From Bacillota bacterium (GTDB lineage: Bacteria; Bacillota; Negativicutes; DSM-13327): a stretch of 64,000 nucleotides of DNA. A program made the position numbers and the translations under genes. The notes below the pieces were generated by a model. It had not been told where the DNA came from, ran no database searches, and saw only the letters and a program-made list of their open reading frames with translations. Positions within the stretch are counted from its first letter, which is position 1; each line of letters starts with the position of its first letter. Location: positions 1 through 64,000 of the forward strand of contig JAGFZX010000004.1 of the NCBI GenBank assembly GCA_017889585.1. The letters are read 5' to 3'. Positions 17,631 to 26,862 of the stretch are shown here, piece by piece.

Positions 17631-17828
17631 TTAAACCGCAAATGCTGGCAGTATAGCAACCTGTACACCACCCACAAATAATTCAACACTAAACATAGTA
17701 TTTGATTGCAATGTCACATATCCATTATCATTGTCAACCCCAATCACATCAACAATCATATCTGCTGGTTGATTTAACACTTTGTACTCAGTGCCAAGAC
17801 TGAGCCTACCTGACCATTCGTATTCCAT
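17631..17828 (-). CDS. Hypothetical 65-aa beta-rich protein
   Basis: MEYEWSGRLSLGTEYKVLN, then VDVIGVDNDNGYVTLQSN and a hydrophobic C-terminus. The pattern suggests a small all-beta fold. GAGGAGG lies 5 nt before the ATG. No family recognised. A terminator follows at 17542-17583. Confidence 0.65.
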   Translation of the reverse strand: MEYEWSGRLSLGTEYKVLNQPADMIVDVIGVDNDNGYVTLQSNTMFSVELFVGGVQVAILPAFAV

Positions 17829-18420
17829 TATTACCTCCTCATGGCAAATAAATTATCATCCTCGTAGCTACCAATAATAGTACGCATGCATGGTAAGCCA
17901 TTATCTACTCGATCATAATAACACCCCCATAATTTATATCCACTGGGGTGTTATTTTATACCTATTTCCAAAACCACACCCTAAGAAGCTACACTAGGGA
18001 CCTAACCCTATACTTCCACAACGTTTTAACAGTTCAATATAATAGTGTACCCATAGTAATTATCACAACTCAAAAACAAAGCCGATAAATCATTACCAGC
18101 GACCCGAACCACATAATAACTACCTACCTTCTGGTATATTATTACCAGTTTGTCAGATTAAGCGTTAGAAATTTATCTTTTAAAATTTAATAGTAAAACT
18201 CATCCTAATATATACCCTCTCCATATCATAGTTTTATAAAGAGATCTAATAATCTAACTTTCTAATTATTTATGATTTTTAAGTAAATGAAAAAAGCCAC
18301 TACTGTGACTGATAGTGGCTTTTAGTGATGATTCGGTACGTTGTCAACTGATTTGCTATTTATACATTATTATATCAGCTATCCGAAAAAACAGGAGAGC
18401 TCATAACCACCCACATTTTC
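17829..18420. other. Gene-poor stretch with two terminator-like hairpins
   Basis: No supported gene. AATAACACCCC...GGGGTGTTATT (17918-17955) and AAAAAGCCACTA...TAGTGGCTTTT (18291-18323) are terminator-like; the second serves the minus-strand gene at 18421. The remainder is AT-rich with no feature I can support. Confidence 0.6.
18291..18323 (-). terminator. Terminator of the charged exported protein gene
   Basis: AAAAAGCCACTA...TAGTGGCTTTT hairpin with a T-run on the minus strand, about 100 bp past the stop at 18421. Confidence 0.75.
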
Positions 18421-18759
18421 TTATTTATCAAGAATCAAATCCAGAATGTCATGGGCAATTCGTCTCAAATTTTCTTCATGACGATCCTTTTCATGACGCT
18501 GACGTTCATGCCACTCTCGTTCATTCTCATGAGGACGCCGTCTCATCTCACGTTCATGTCGTTCATTTTCAATACGTTCTCGTTCTTGCCGATCTTGATG
18601 ACGATCTTGATGCCGATCTCTATCATACCGATCATCTTGTTGCTGCATGGGAGCTAGATTATTGTGTAGTGGTGAGGCTTCTATTACTGAAACACCTAGG
18701 CCTATTTGCATCATACCTATCATTGAAAAAACGGCTATTTTTTCAACTATGCTTTTCAT
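18421..18759 (-). CDS. Exported His/Arg/Glu/Asp-rich low-complexity protein
   Basis: 112 aa. A signal peptide (MKSIVEKIAVFSMIGMMQIG then LGVSVIEAS) is followed by about 55 residues built almost wholly from D, R, H, Q and E in short repeats (DRHQDRHQDRQERER, HERQRHEKDRHEEN), ending in a short amphipathic helix (IAHDILDLILDK). GGAGG lies 10 nt upstream of the ATG. The His-rich charged region could bind metals or buffer charge in the periplasm. No family identified. Confidence 0.7.
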   Translation of the reverse strand: MKSIVEKIAVFSMIGMMQIGLGVSVIEASPLHNNLAPMQQQDDRYDRDRHQDRHQDRQERERIENERHEREMRRRPHENEREWHERQRHEKDRHEENLRRIAHDILDLILDK

Positions 18760-19090
18760 GGTTAAATAACCTCCTTTTATATAAATGTATTGTAGCATTA
18801 CAATGTCACAGGATTGTTACAGTAATAATGTATTTTACTAACTAAACAAAAAAAGCCCTCCTATTAAATTACAGGTGACTCTCAACCAATACTATATACC
18901 TAGGATAACAGGTCTACGCTCAATAAGTGCGGTTGGCGGATAGCCGTTCTTCACACCGGAGCCGTTTTTTGATATAAACTTTATTCTAAACGATTTTATA
19001 ATATTAAATGTATAGAATAGTAATTAAAGAATTGTAGTCAATTCTCCTATTTGATTGCAGGAGGATAGATAAAATGGAGAGTGATAAGTA
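18760..19090. other. Intergenic region with a GC-rich structured stretch
   Basis: Mostly AT-rich. Around 18920-18972 there is a markedly GC-rich plus-strand stretch, AGTGCGGTTGGCGGATAGCC then GAGCCG followed by a T6 run. CGGTT can pair with AGCCG around an internal GGC-GGATA-GCC hairpin, so it could be a terminator or the end of a small RNA. No riboswitch class matched. Confidence 0.3.
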
Positions 19091-19354
19091 ATGAATAGCA
19101 ATTTGATTGATTTTTCTAAGTTTATGCCTCATGAACAAGCTAGTATAGACAGCGAAGCCGCTAAAAAATATTTTATTAGTGAGGTTTTGCCTTATGTATG
19201 TATGGCTAGTTTGCAAAGACTAATCACCGCAAATGCTTCTGGCAATTCACAATTAGTACGACTCGAAATAATGAGAATGTACGTTGAGTCGGAGCTAATA
19301 AAACCAACAATGACAGAAATAAATAGTTTGAAATTATTTTTTTCCGAATCTTAA
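19091..19354 (+). CDS. Hypothetical 87-aa protein
   Basis: Begins MNSNLIDFSKFMPHEQ; mixed helical, with no signal peptide or motifs I recognise. GGAG lies about 11 nt upstream. Directly before it, GGAGG and an ATG open a five-codon frame (MESDK) whose TAA overlaps this ATG as TAATG, a possible leader for translational re-initiation. A strong terminator follows at 19466-19513. Confidence 0.6.
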   Translation: MNSNLIDFSKFMPHEQASIDSEAAKKYFISEVLPYVCMASLQRLITANASGNSQLVRLEIMRMYVESELIKPTMTEINSLKLFFSES

Positions 19355-19465
19355 GCTCTCCCTTGGTCCATTTACGAATCAGATATGGATAAGATAAATT
19401 CTATTTGTATAGGGTATTCTAAATTACTAAAATTTATATTCCGGTCACTCAGAACAACATTAAGT

Positions 19466-19513
19466 AAAGAAACAGAAATATCTCCGTAAAATTTGAGATA
19501 TTTCTGTTTCTTT
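19466..19513. terminator. Strong hairpin terminator
   Basis: Perfect 19-bp inverted repeat AAAGAAACAGAAATATCTC / GAGATATTTCTGTTTCTTT, followed by T on the plus strand. It closes the 87-aa gene and marks the edge of the decayed region. Confidence 0.85.
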
Positions 19514-19724
19514 TGATATACTTAGTCTCTTTTTTTGTAATTGTATACTGCTTACCATATCGACCTTAAAACTGAACCCTATCGGGTTATGCGGACATTA
19601 TAAATGGGTGGTTTCTTCTAATTTCATACATTAACCGTGAAATACTACCTTAGAAGCTATGACGTCTCCTGGTATTATAATAGTCAAAGAAGCCTGTGAA
19701 GACAAATTTGATCAGATACTCCCA

Positions 19725-19950
19725 CTACCCTTTACATGTATCATGTGCTACTTTCGCGATCTGATCCCATGTTTGTTTGTAGGAACTTGATTCGCTGGTG
19801 AGTGTAAGTTCTTTCTCTGCGCGAGTGACTGCAGTGTAGAGCCACCGTGGGTTGTGTCTGAAGGCATCTTGGTGAACGAAGATTTTTCCCCTTTGGCTGA
19901 CTGGATCTCATTGATGAGATCAGTGTAGACAGTTTTGCTGATCATAGAAG
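19725..19950 (-). pseudogene. Remnant of a UvrD_C_2-type helicase C-terminus
   Basis: One minus-strand frame reads AFRHNPRWLYTAVTRAEKEL, followed by TLTSESSSYKQTWDQIAKVA and a TAG at 19725. YTAVTRA is the motif VI signature of UvrD/RecD-like superfamily 1 helicases. An upstream piece (INEIQSAKGE) is in another frame, so the copy is frameshifted. Nothing of the ATPase core remains. It marks decayed foreign or recombination DNA. Confidence 0.7.
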
Positions 19951-20020
19951 ATTTATCAACGAAATGAATCCAGTAGCATGCGAAATATGGCTAGTTGCCC
20001 CTCGTAAGATACGCTCTCCC

Positions 20021-20941
20021 TTACTTGGGACCATGAGTGTATGGCAAATACCATTTAGGAATTACTGTTTGAAATCCATCATACCATTCCAAAACATCAC
20101 TTGCCTGTTTACGCATGATATCAATCTGTTCTTTTCCAAATGGAATAGCCCAAGGCACAGAAGAAAGTATGTTAGTTGCAATATAAAGTGCCATTAATCT
20201 AAAAAATACTTCCGGCACGTTATTTCCAAAGTAATCATTAATACGCCCTGACGCAAATGCGTTACTTTCGTCCGCACACCATACAATACGGTTAAAATCC
20301 TCCCAAGGATCGCCATAATCAAGTCTGTCAAAATCTATAATTCCTACTTCACCATGTTTAGTGACTATCATATTTCCAATATGATAATCACCGTGCTGAA
20401 ATGTTTGCGGACGACTATCCAAGAGATACCTATTCTTCTCAATATAATCTACAATCTGGTCTGCACCATAAATTTCAATACCACATGCTTGATACTGATT
20501 GATATTACGATCAATTTTACGATTAAAACGTTTTGTCCACAAAATGTGATTTCCCGATACAGCGATTGAATGCATTTTTCTTAATGCCTCACCCGCTTTC
20601 ATTCCGAAATTATACTGTTCTTTATCACTCAATGTGTGAAGTAATTCTTTCAAATCTACCCCTTCAAGCCAAGTGAGCAGGAAATAGACATGTTTCCCAT
20701 CATTGCAAACACCAAAATCAATTGGTCTTGAGATTAAGACATCCACTTCATCAAGCCTTTTCATTGTCTCATAATCTTTTTTTCTAATTTCATATTTGGA
20801 TATATCTGAAACACGCAACAACAATTGTATTCCCTCATCGGTTACTATATGATATTTCTTATCATCAGACCAGCCCTTATTAATTGGTTCAATTATTTTC
20901 CATTTATGCACGCCTGATACTTCACGAAACATTTGTTTCAT
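20021..20941 (-). CDS. Aminoglycoside phosphotransferase (APH) family kinase
   Basis: 306 aa, protein-kinase-like fold. The catalytic loop is QHGDYHIGNM (about residue 183) and the metal-binding motif is GIIDFDRLDYGDP (about 203). The N-lobe is present (INKGWSDDKKYHI). APH-family enzymes phosphorylate antibiotics or small metabolites; the substrate is not predictable here. GGAATGG lies 7 nt upstream of the ATG. It sits in the island between pseudogenes and, 117 bp from a second small kinase gene, may form a pair with it. Confidence 0.85.
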   Translation of the reverse strand: MKQMFREVSGVHKWKIIEPINKGWSDDKKYHIVTDEGIQLLLRVSDISKYEIRKKDYETMKRLDEVDVLISRPIDFGVCNDGKHVYFLLTWLEGVDLKELLHTLSDKEQYNFGMKAGEALRKMHSIAVSGNHILWTKRFNRKIDRNINQYQACGIEIYGADQIVDYIEKNRYLLDSRPQTFQHGDYHIGNMIVTKHGEVGIIDFDRLDYGDPWEDFNRIVWCADESNAFASGRINDYFGNNVPEVFFRLMALYIATNILSSVPWAIPFGKEQIDIMRKQASDVLEWYDGFQTVIPKWYLPYTHGPK

Positions 20942-21058
20942 TATCTAACCATTCCTTTCGCTTTACTCAAGGCACAAACCAATGAAATTAAGGACCGACT
21001 AATACATCTTAATGTAAATACTGCTTACAAACTACATAACACTGGCTTTGCACCTTCA

Positions 21059-21679
21059 TCACTTTACTTCTATTAAGCTGGCTTCATCGTGATCTAATAT
21101 ATTGCTTGCTTTCTCTAGCAGCTCAGCTTCTAATAAACATCTTGTCACTTTGATATAGTTATTTGCAGTTGTAAGATCATCAAATAGCTTCTTATTATGC
21201 CATATACTTCTTTGGAGAAATTTCTCTTTCACCACATCTTCATTAGACGCCCCTTGATAGAACTCTCTATTAGCATTCAGCCTGTAATCTAAAACATTTT
21301 GATCACAAATAAGCCATATATTTTTTACATTTTGGCTTTTAAATTCATTTACTAAACTCGGATACAAAGCCCAGCCTTCAATAATAATTGGCGTTCCCCA
21401 TTCACTATGAATTTTAACTAAACGTTTTACAGCAGGCCATATTTTTTGATGATACTCCCACGCATCTAAACATAAATCTTCGATTGATTTTTTTATATAA
21501 TATTCGCGATAATCCAGATCTTTTATAGGATTAATATCAGCCATTGTCTGTAATATCTCTCCAATATCGTCAGTTGAGATGCAATTATATTCATATCGTG
21601 CTGCCAACTTAATTGCTAAGGTTGTCTTACCACTCATGGGACTACCACCAATGATAATGACCTTCACATTCTTATACAA
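21059..21679 (-). CDS. P-loop small-molecule kinase (AAA_33 / phosphoglycerate-kinase-like)
   Basis: About 206 aa. A Walker A motif GGSPMSGKTT at about residue 12 and a lid-like basic region are seen. The rest (IIIEGWALYPSLV, IWLICDQ) fits a nucleoside- or sugar-kinase-like P-loop fold. GGGAGG lies only 1 nt before the ATG at 21685 but 7 nt before a TTG two codons later, so the TTG is preferred. It precedes the APH-family gene on the same strand. Substrate unknown. Confidence 0.75.
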   Translation of the reverse strand: MYKNVKVIIIGGSPMSGKTTLAIKLAARYEYNCISTDDIGEILQTMADINPIKDLDYREYYIKKSIEDLCLDAWEYHQKIWPAVKRLVKIHSEWGTPIIIEGWALYPSLVNEFKSQNVKNIWLICDQNVLDYRLNANREFYQGASNEDVVKEKFLQRSIWHNKKLFDDLTTANNYIKVTRCLLEAELLEKASNILDHDEASLIEVK

Positions 21680-21890
21680 GCACATTCCTCCCAGAAACTC
21701 AGTTCAGTTCGACTCGCTGATCCGCAACTTTGCAAATCCACCTTTTCTTGCTCATTCAAAATTAACTAGGGATCTCTATATCATCAGCAACGGCTAATTC
21801 GCCGATCGACATGTTACGGTGATTACCTTCTCCGTATCAATAACAATGGCGAATTTTGTTCCTTATATATATAACCTAAATCTGATAGTT

Positions 21891-22262
21891 TTATATTTTA
21901 TGATTGTTCCCTATCCTATACACACGAATACGTTTTTCACCACTTGCAGGTTCAAGCAATCCTTTTTCAATCCAGCCCTGAGCCCACTTTATTATAGTAC
22001 GGGAATTAACATCTTTAAATTCCCCGCTCAATATCTTTGAGAGTATTTTCCCCGTCCTTCAGAAACACAAGCTTTTGTACTACTTTATCTTTGGAATCCA
22101 CGTTGCGTATTCTTAGATCAATTTGATCATTTAATTGAGACTGTGCCGACAACGCCACCTTTTGAAATGCCCGTTCCATGATTCAATAAAGTAATCTATC
22201 CAAGGAGTTAAATCAGAGGCATTCCGCCCATCATAATATAGCGAAACCCATTTGTAAATTAG
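21891..22262 (-). pseudogene. Broken Fic-family protein, C-terminal part
   Basis: Fragments in different frames join into a Fic-type C-terminus: YYDGRNASDLTPWIDYFIES, then MERAFQKVALSAQSQLNDQ with GENTLKDI, then a winged-helix-like DVNSRTIIKWAQGWIEKG and GEKRIRVYRIGNNHKI ending at a TAA. DLTPWIDYFI is typical of the region after the Fic core. At least two frameshifts are needed and the HPFxxGNG core is absent. It is therefore a dead remnant of an AMP-transferase-type gene. Confidence 0.75.
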
Positions 22263-22409
22263 CAAACTATAGGTTTTCCCCTATTATAATCATTTCAATA
22301 TCCAATTAGACATATGATTACTTCAATGATATCATATGAAACAGAAGAGTACTTGAGGACAACCTCATCTCATGATCTTATACTATTAATACAACAGGAG
22401 GAAGAAAAA

Positions 22410-22826
22410 ATGAGCATTAGCGCAAGAAATCAATTAGCTGGAAAAATCGAATCAATCCAAGAAGGTGCAGTAAATTCTATCGTTACATTAAAATTGGATT
22501 GCGGTACAAAAGTTAGTTCTACCATCTCTAAAGAAGCAGTAGCTGATCTTGGACTTACTTCTGGTAAAGCAGCAACAGCTGTAATTAAAGCTACAGAAGT
22601 AATGATCGGTATCGGTGAATTAAAAATCAGCGCAAGAAATCAGATCGCCGGTGAAATTGCAGCAGTTACAGAAGGCGTAGTAAATGCAACTGTAACTTTT
22701 AAAACTGATGGCGGTAATACGCTTACTGCTACTATTTCCTTAGCCGCAGTGAAAGAATTAAGACTTGCAGTTGGTGTGAAAGCGAAAGCTATTGTAAAAT
22801 CCACATCAGTTATGCTAGCTGTATAA
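22410..22826 (+). CDS. Molbindin: two tandem Mop (TOBE) domains, molybdate/tungstate binding
   Basis: 138 aa. Two about 68-residue repeats each start ISARNQ(L/I)AGKI or ISARNQIAGEI and end VMIG or VMLAV, the hallmark of Mop domains in ModE, ModC and ModG. There is no ATPase or DNA-binding domain, so it is a storage or buffering molbindin. GGAGG lies 8 nt before the ATG at 22410. A clear terminator follows. No Mo transporter or Mo enzyme is in the window. Confidence 0.93.
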   Translation: MSISARNQLAGKIESIQEGAVNSIVTLKLDCGTKVSSTISKEAVADLGLTSGKAATAVIKATEVMIGIGELKISARNQIAGEIAAVTEGVVNATVTFKTDGGNTLTATISLAAVKELRLAVGVKAKAIVKSTSVMLAV

Positions 22827-22862
22827 ATCACAAACAAATCTATAAATACTCGACTCAAGTTA

Positions 22863-22920
22863 AAGATCCTTGTAGATTTTCACACGCAAACATAGCGTTA
22901 TAAATCTACAAGGATTTTTA
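22863..22920 (+). terminator. Terminator between the molbindin and LysR genes
   Basis: AAGATCCTTGTAGATTT...AAATCTACAAGGATTTTT. Long inverted repeat with a T-run on the plus strand; it may also serve the opposing LysR gene. Confidence 0.85.
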
Positions 22921-22927
22921 TATTTCA

Positions 22928-23799
22928 TTATAAATTATGACATATTTTTATAAAATCCTGTATAGCGTCTGTCAATAACTTATTTTTATGATATACAATC
23001 GCCAGCTTTCGGTTTTGCTCCATATCTTTCACTTTGAGTTCTTTTAACGATCCTGAAGCAATATACTCTTTTACTAGCTGAAAAGGCACTACAGCAACGC
23101 CAAACTTTTTTTTGCAGCATTAATTAAGGCTGTCGTACTGGTACTTTCCCAATATGGATTAGTAAATAATCCCAGTTGATTCATCTTGGATTCAAATAAA
23201 TCTCTGACGCCAGCTCCCTTTTCCCGCAATAAGAGAGGTTCATTCGCAATATCATGTACAGTTATAATTTCTTTCTTAAATAGATGACATTCAGGATCAG
23301 CAACAATCACAATTTTGTCATCATAAAACATGTCTTGAACCAGGTCAGATGTATTCTCCATTTCTTCAATAACACCAAGATCTAACTCATTTTTTCTAAG
23401 CATTTCCTTAATAACATAAGATTTATTTACGATTATCTTGATTTCAGAATCTAGATATAGCCTCTTGAATTGTTCGATACATTTATGTATTAAGAATGTA
23501 CCAGCGGTATAATTAGCCCCTATTAAAAGTTTCTTCTTAAGAGAATTTTCTCGAAGACTCTCTTCCATATCATCAACAAGCTTGATGATATGGTTAGCAT
23601 ATTGATATAATTTTTCTCCAGATGAAGTAGTATATAGTTTCCGGGATAACCGTTCAAACAAAACGACTTTATACTGGGATTCAAGTTCTTGGATTGCTTG
23701 GCTTACTGTCGGCTGTGTTATAAATAATTTATTTGCTGCAGCAGTCATATTTTTTTCATCATATACTGTTACAAATATTTTTAAATGTCGTATTGTCAT
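22928..23799 (-). pseudogene. LysR-family regulator split by a frameshift at an A8 run
   Basis: The first 230 or so codons encode an N-terminal winged HTH (AAANKLFITQPTVSQAIQEL) and most of a LysR substrate-binding domain. The frame then hits an 8-bp A run at about 23106-23113 and stops at TAG after a few residues. Shifting one base restores KKFGVAVVPFQLVKEYIASG through to LTDAIQDFIKICHNL and a TAA at 22928. The full product would be about 290 aa, normal for LysR. It may be a real mutation, phase variation, programmed slippage or a sequencing error. Confidence 0.8.
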
Positions 23800-23921
23800 C
23801 TCAGCTAATCAACTCCTACAAAACGCGCCCATAGTACGCAATCTTAATTAAGATTCTAATCTTTAGCCTTAGCTGCAAGAAGGCATATTTTTCCCATTAA
23901 ATGGTAACTATTTAAAACTAC

Positions 23922-24047
23922 TTAGTTAAATACGCAAGCCACTTCATATGACTCAACAAATTTATATGAAAAAGGAAACACCGGACTGATGTCAACAAGA
24001 TGAACTGCGCCCTCTAAAGTAGACAATGCTATAAAAAGCTCTTTCAA
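23922..24047 (-). CDS. Possible 41-aa ORF or gene remnant
   Basis: From a TTG at 24047 (AGAGG 5 nt upstream) the frame reads LKELFIALSTLEGAVHLVD then ISPVFPFSYKFVESYEVACV. It looks like the C-terminus of a larger lost gene more than a complete protein. No family recognised. The rest of 23800-24166 shows nothing I can support. Confidence 0.25.
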   Translation of the reverse strand: MKELFIALSTLEGAVHLVDISPVFPFSYKFVESYEVACVFN

Positions 24048-24166
24048 TGTGTCCTCTCAGAAGTTGAGTTTTTTAATAAACTTATGGGTGTGGCTGATTA
24101 GGAAATTATCAGGCTGTTGACAGCTTCTAATTATTGTAAATTTACTGAGTAGTGGTACCAAAACCG

Positions 24167-25258
24167 TTATTTGGGTGTAGAGTACTTTAGTAAATCTTCT
24201 ACTTCCTGTTCAGTCAATTCATAATGGTAAAATATCCGATAGAAGTTTTTTGTCTCAGCTTTAATATCTATTTTTACGTAATCAGCGTAAAGCAGGTTGG
24301 CCAGCCACTTAATGCCTATAATCCGATTTATGGAAGGCGGCCGGTCAAGCCAGCTAAACGGTTGGTTGGGTATTTTGTACACCTGATGTTCTTTGACAGC
24401 CTTAATGTTTTTCCAAGAAGAATTATCTTTAATAAATTCTGGTAAGTTCCCTTCCTCACCCTTCATTTTCCCAACTAAAATCACATCCGGATTCCAGAAC
24501 ATCACCTTTTCCAACGAAACAGCAGCCTGCCCTACATCCATCGGTACTTTGGCTACATTGATGCCCTGAACAAAGTCAAGCACCTCGTTATGTCTTGACC
24601 CATCTGCGATTGTATTCAAGCCTGTTTCTCCCTCGGCATAATACACGCGCAGCCGTTTTTCTTCTGGTATTTTTGCCACTGATAACTTAATTTCACTAAT
24701 CGTATTACGGCAATAATTTGCCAATACTTTAGCTCGCTCCTTATCTCCCAGTAACTCACCCATAAATTCATATGTTTTATCCAACTGCGACAGATTGCTG
24801 GTAAATACTATGACCGGAATGCCCAGTTGTTCCTGTAGTATATCAGCATTGGAAGCGGCGGCAACATCGTCCGAAGCTTCCATTGTTGTTGATAAGATAA
24901 TATCTGGAGCAGCTTTTACAACCTTTTCCCTGACAGCGTTGTTATTCTCGGCACCATTCATTCCGCCAAGTACTGGCAGATTTCGATACTGTTCCAAGAC
25001 ATATTTGCTGTCTTTTGCAGACATACCGGCTTGCCCGATGAGTTTGGACGGATCAATGGAGTAGACGAATATCGTACCAACAGCACTGGTAGCATAAACC
25101 TTCTTAACATCACTGGGTATGGTCACTTTTCGTCCAATCATGTCAGTAATTTCCCTTTTGGCTATTACGGTGCTGTTGAATCTAGTTAGCTCTTTTCCGC
25201 AAGCTGTTAATAATATCGAGATCAGAATTATGCTAATAAGTGCTGTTAGTTTTCTCAA
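24167..25258 (-). CDS. ABC-transporter substrate-binding lipoprotein, iron-siderophore/cobalamin type
   Basis: 363 aa. It starts MRKLTALISIILISILLTACG, a lipoprotein signal with lipobox LTAC. The mature part begins REITDMIGRKVTIPSDVKKV, the usual opening of Fe3+-siderophore/B12 periplasmic binding proteins, and shows NPDVILVGKM later. The TTG start at 25258 has GGAGG 6 nt upstream. No cognate permease or ATPase is adjacent; the partner gene just before it is a methyltransferase (50-nt gap). The ligand is therefore unknown. Confidence 0.85.
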   Translation of the reverse strand: MRKLTALISIILISILLTACGKELTRFNSTVIAKREITDMIGRKVTIPSDVKKVYATSAVGTIFVYSIDPSKLIGQAGMSAKDSKYVLEQYRNLPVLGGMNGAENNNAVREKVVKAAPDIILSTTMEASDDVAAASNADILQEQLGIPVIVFTSNLSQLDKTYEFMGELLGDKERAKVLANYCRNTISEIKLSVAKIPEEKRLRVYYAEGETGLNTIADGSRHNEVLDFVQGINVAKVPMDVGQAAVSLEKVMFWNPDVILVGKMKGEEGNLPEFIKDNSSWKNIKAVKEHQVYKIPNQPFSWLDRPPSINRIIGIKWLANLLYADYVKIDIKAETKNFYRIFYHYELTEQEVEDLLKYSTPK

Positions 25259-25308
25259 AATATGCCTCCCTTTATATTTTTTGTATTGATACTTTCTACT
25301 ACCAGCAT

Positions 25309-26130
25309 TTATACCGTCCAAAAAATCCATGCTAGTTTGGTCTGCGATTTTTCTGTGATTAAGCCATTGCTAGCAACGCTACTAAGATAATCAGCGATCC
25401 GCTTTTGCATGTCCGCACTTACTGGCTTTCTCCACCTTAACTGAGTACAATATGTTTCCACCGCCTGTTCAACAGTTAATGCCTGTTCCAAGTCGGTGTC
25501 GTGATATATGATCTCCGGATAGTAACCGGCCAGAAACAGAATATTCAAGGCATAATACAGATTATTGCCCCGGCGCGGCGGCTCTCCACCGCAAATAGTA
25601 CGGTATAGCTGATCGCCAATTTCATCTTTCCTTTCTATAAAGCCACTCATAAAACAATAGCCCTTACTCGCCTCACACATTTTGAGCAAAGCATCACCAC
25701 CGCTGATAGCCGGAGACATCGATGCGAACACTAAGTCGTATTCTTTCCGCCAGCCCCTGGCATCAAGATCAACAGATTCCCATGCAACCGTTTCATAATA
25801 AGCATGATTCAGGTATTTATTGGCTGTGTTTCGTTTTGCATATTGAATCATTTTTGATGAAATATCAATTCCCGTCACTTGTTTAGCCCTTTTGGCAAAC
25901 TCACTAGAATATCTCCCCGGACCGCAACCAATGTCGAGAATTTGGGTTTCATCATTAAAAATGTTACGCTCTTCTAAAAATTTCAACAACTTATCTTTCC
26001 TTGTGTCAAAACCACCGCTAACATGACGCTGAAAATCTTCCACCCTCGAATCCCAGAATTCTGGAGACTGTTCCATGTTGAACAAAGCATTTTCTTCCTT
26101 CCATAATCTAGCAAAATCATTGATATTCAC
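25309..26130 (-). CDS. Class I SAM-dependent methyltransferase
   Basis: 273 aa. Motif I is LDIGCGPGRYSSEFA at about residue 66, followed by VTGIDISSKMI and a downstream VFASMSPAISGG region. The N-terminal 50 residues (FARLWKEENALFNMEQSPEF, then WDSRV) are helical. Directly upstream of the binding lipoprotein, so possibly cotranscribed. The substrate might be a metal-chelating or thiol compound linked to that transporter, but this is inference from position only. Confidence 0.85.
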   Translation of the reverse strand: MNINDFARLWKEENALFNMEQSPEFWDSRVEDFQRHVSGGFDTRKDKLLKFLEERNIFNDETQILDIGCGPGRYSSEFAKRAKQVTGIDISSKMIQYAKRNTANKYLNHAYYETVAWESVDLDARGWRKEYDLVFASMSPAISGGDALLKMCEASKGYCFMSGFIERKDEIGDQLYRTICGGEPPRRGNNLYYALNILFLAGYYPEIIYHDTDLEQALTVEQAVETYCTQLRWRKPVSADMQKRIADYLSSVASNGLITEKSQTKLAWIFWTV

Positions 26131-26862
26131 AAATCATCCCCCCTGTTCATAACCATCAAGCCATTAGGACAGATCTATTCGCATACGGTCTAAACTATCT
26201 CGTATAGTCGCATTTTCGAAGTTATCCAACCTACTCAACGACTTTTTCTGAATATGGTCTCTCTGCACTGTCTTTATATAGTGTCAACTTGTTAATATTT
26301 ACTTCCCAACAGTCACCATCCTTCTCCAATACTTAGCACAAATAAATTCCCATACAGTCATTCCCTTTTTACATTCGACCAGACCGAATTAACCAAACAC
26401 AAACTAACTAAATGCAATAATATGTATTGTTTATGATGTTTTTTATAGGTTTACTTTGTTAATTCTGCATCAATTTGAATAACCCTGCAAATTTTTCTAA
26501 ATTAAAGTCATATTATAAAAGACTATACGACGTACAAAGTGAGCCAAGGTCGTATAGAGTAAGCCAGTGAGGGAATTGGAGAAGTTTACCTTGCTGGACC
26601 CATTGATTGATTAGAACCCCTGTTCTTCTAAGAGAACAATGCATTTTCTCAACAGAGCCGATTAGGACTAGTATTAACTCTTCATCCCCTATCAGCTTCA
26701 CTCATTGATGAGTGTAAACCATATGATGTTGCAGAGTGTTCACCGTGTATCACTTTCCTCTGAGGTCATTACTCGCTTCATTGGCATTATGAATTAATCC
26801 GGTTTTTTGCACACCTTTCGTCAATCTTGATTTATTTCGCTCTTGTATCGACGTTACCATGA
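26131..26862. other. Gene-free AT-rich stretch inside the decayed island
   Basis: About 730 bp with no frame carrying a recognisable family, ribosome binding site or codon pattern. The only longer frame (about 26513-26701, minus) shows no coding support. Its right part leads directly into the broken integrase. Confidence 0.5.

Noticed and set aside
18421-18759. CRISPR-like repetition in the charged protein gene
   Set aside because: The repetition follows codons (DRHQDRHQD) and has no constant repeat/spacer lengths. No CRISPR array was seen anywhere in the window.
18315-18845. Long plus-strand frame of 176 codons opposite the charged exported protein
   Set aside because: Its His/Asp-rich translation is the mirror of the real minus-strand gene, which has a signal peptide and a strong ribosome binding site.
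26513-26701. 62-codon minus-strand frame in the island
   Set aside because: No ribosome binding site, no recognisable family, and flanked by decayed sequence.
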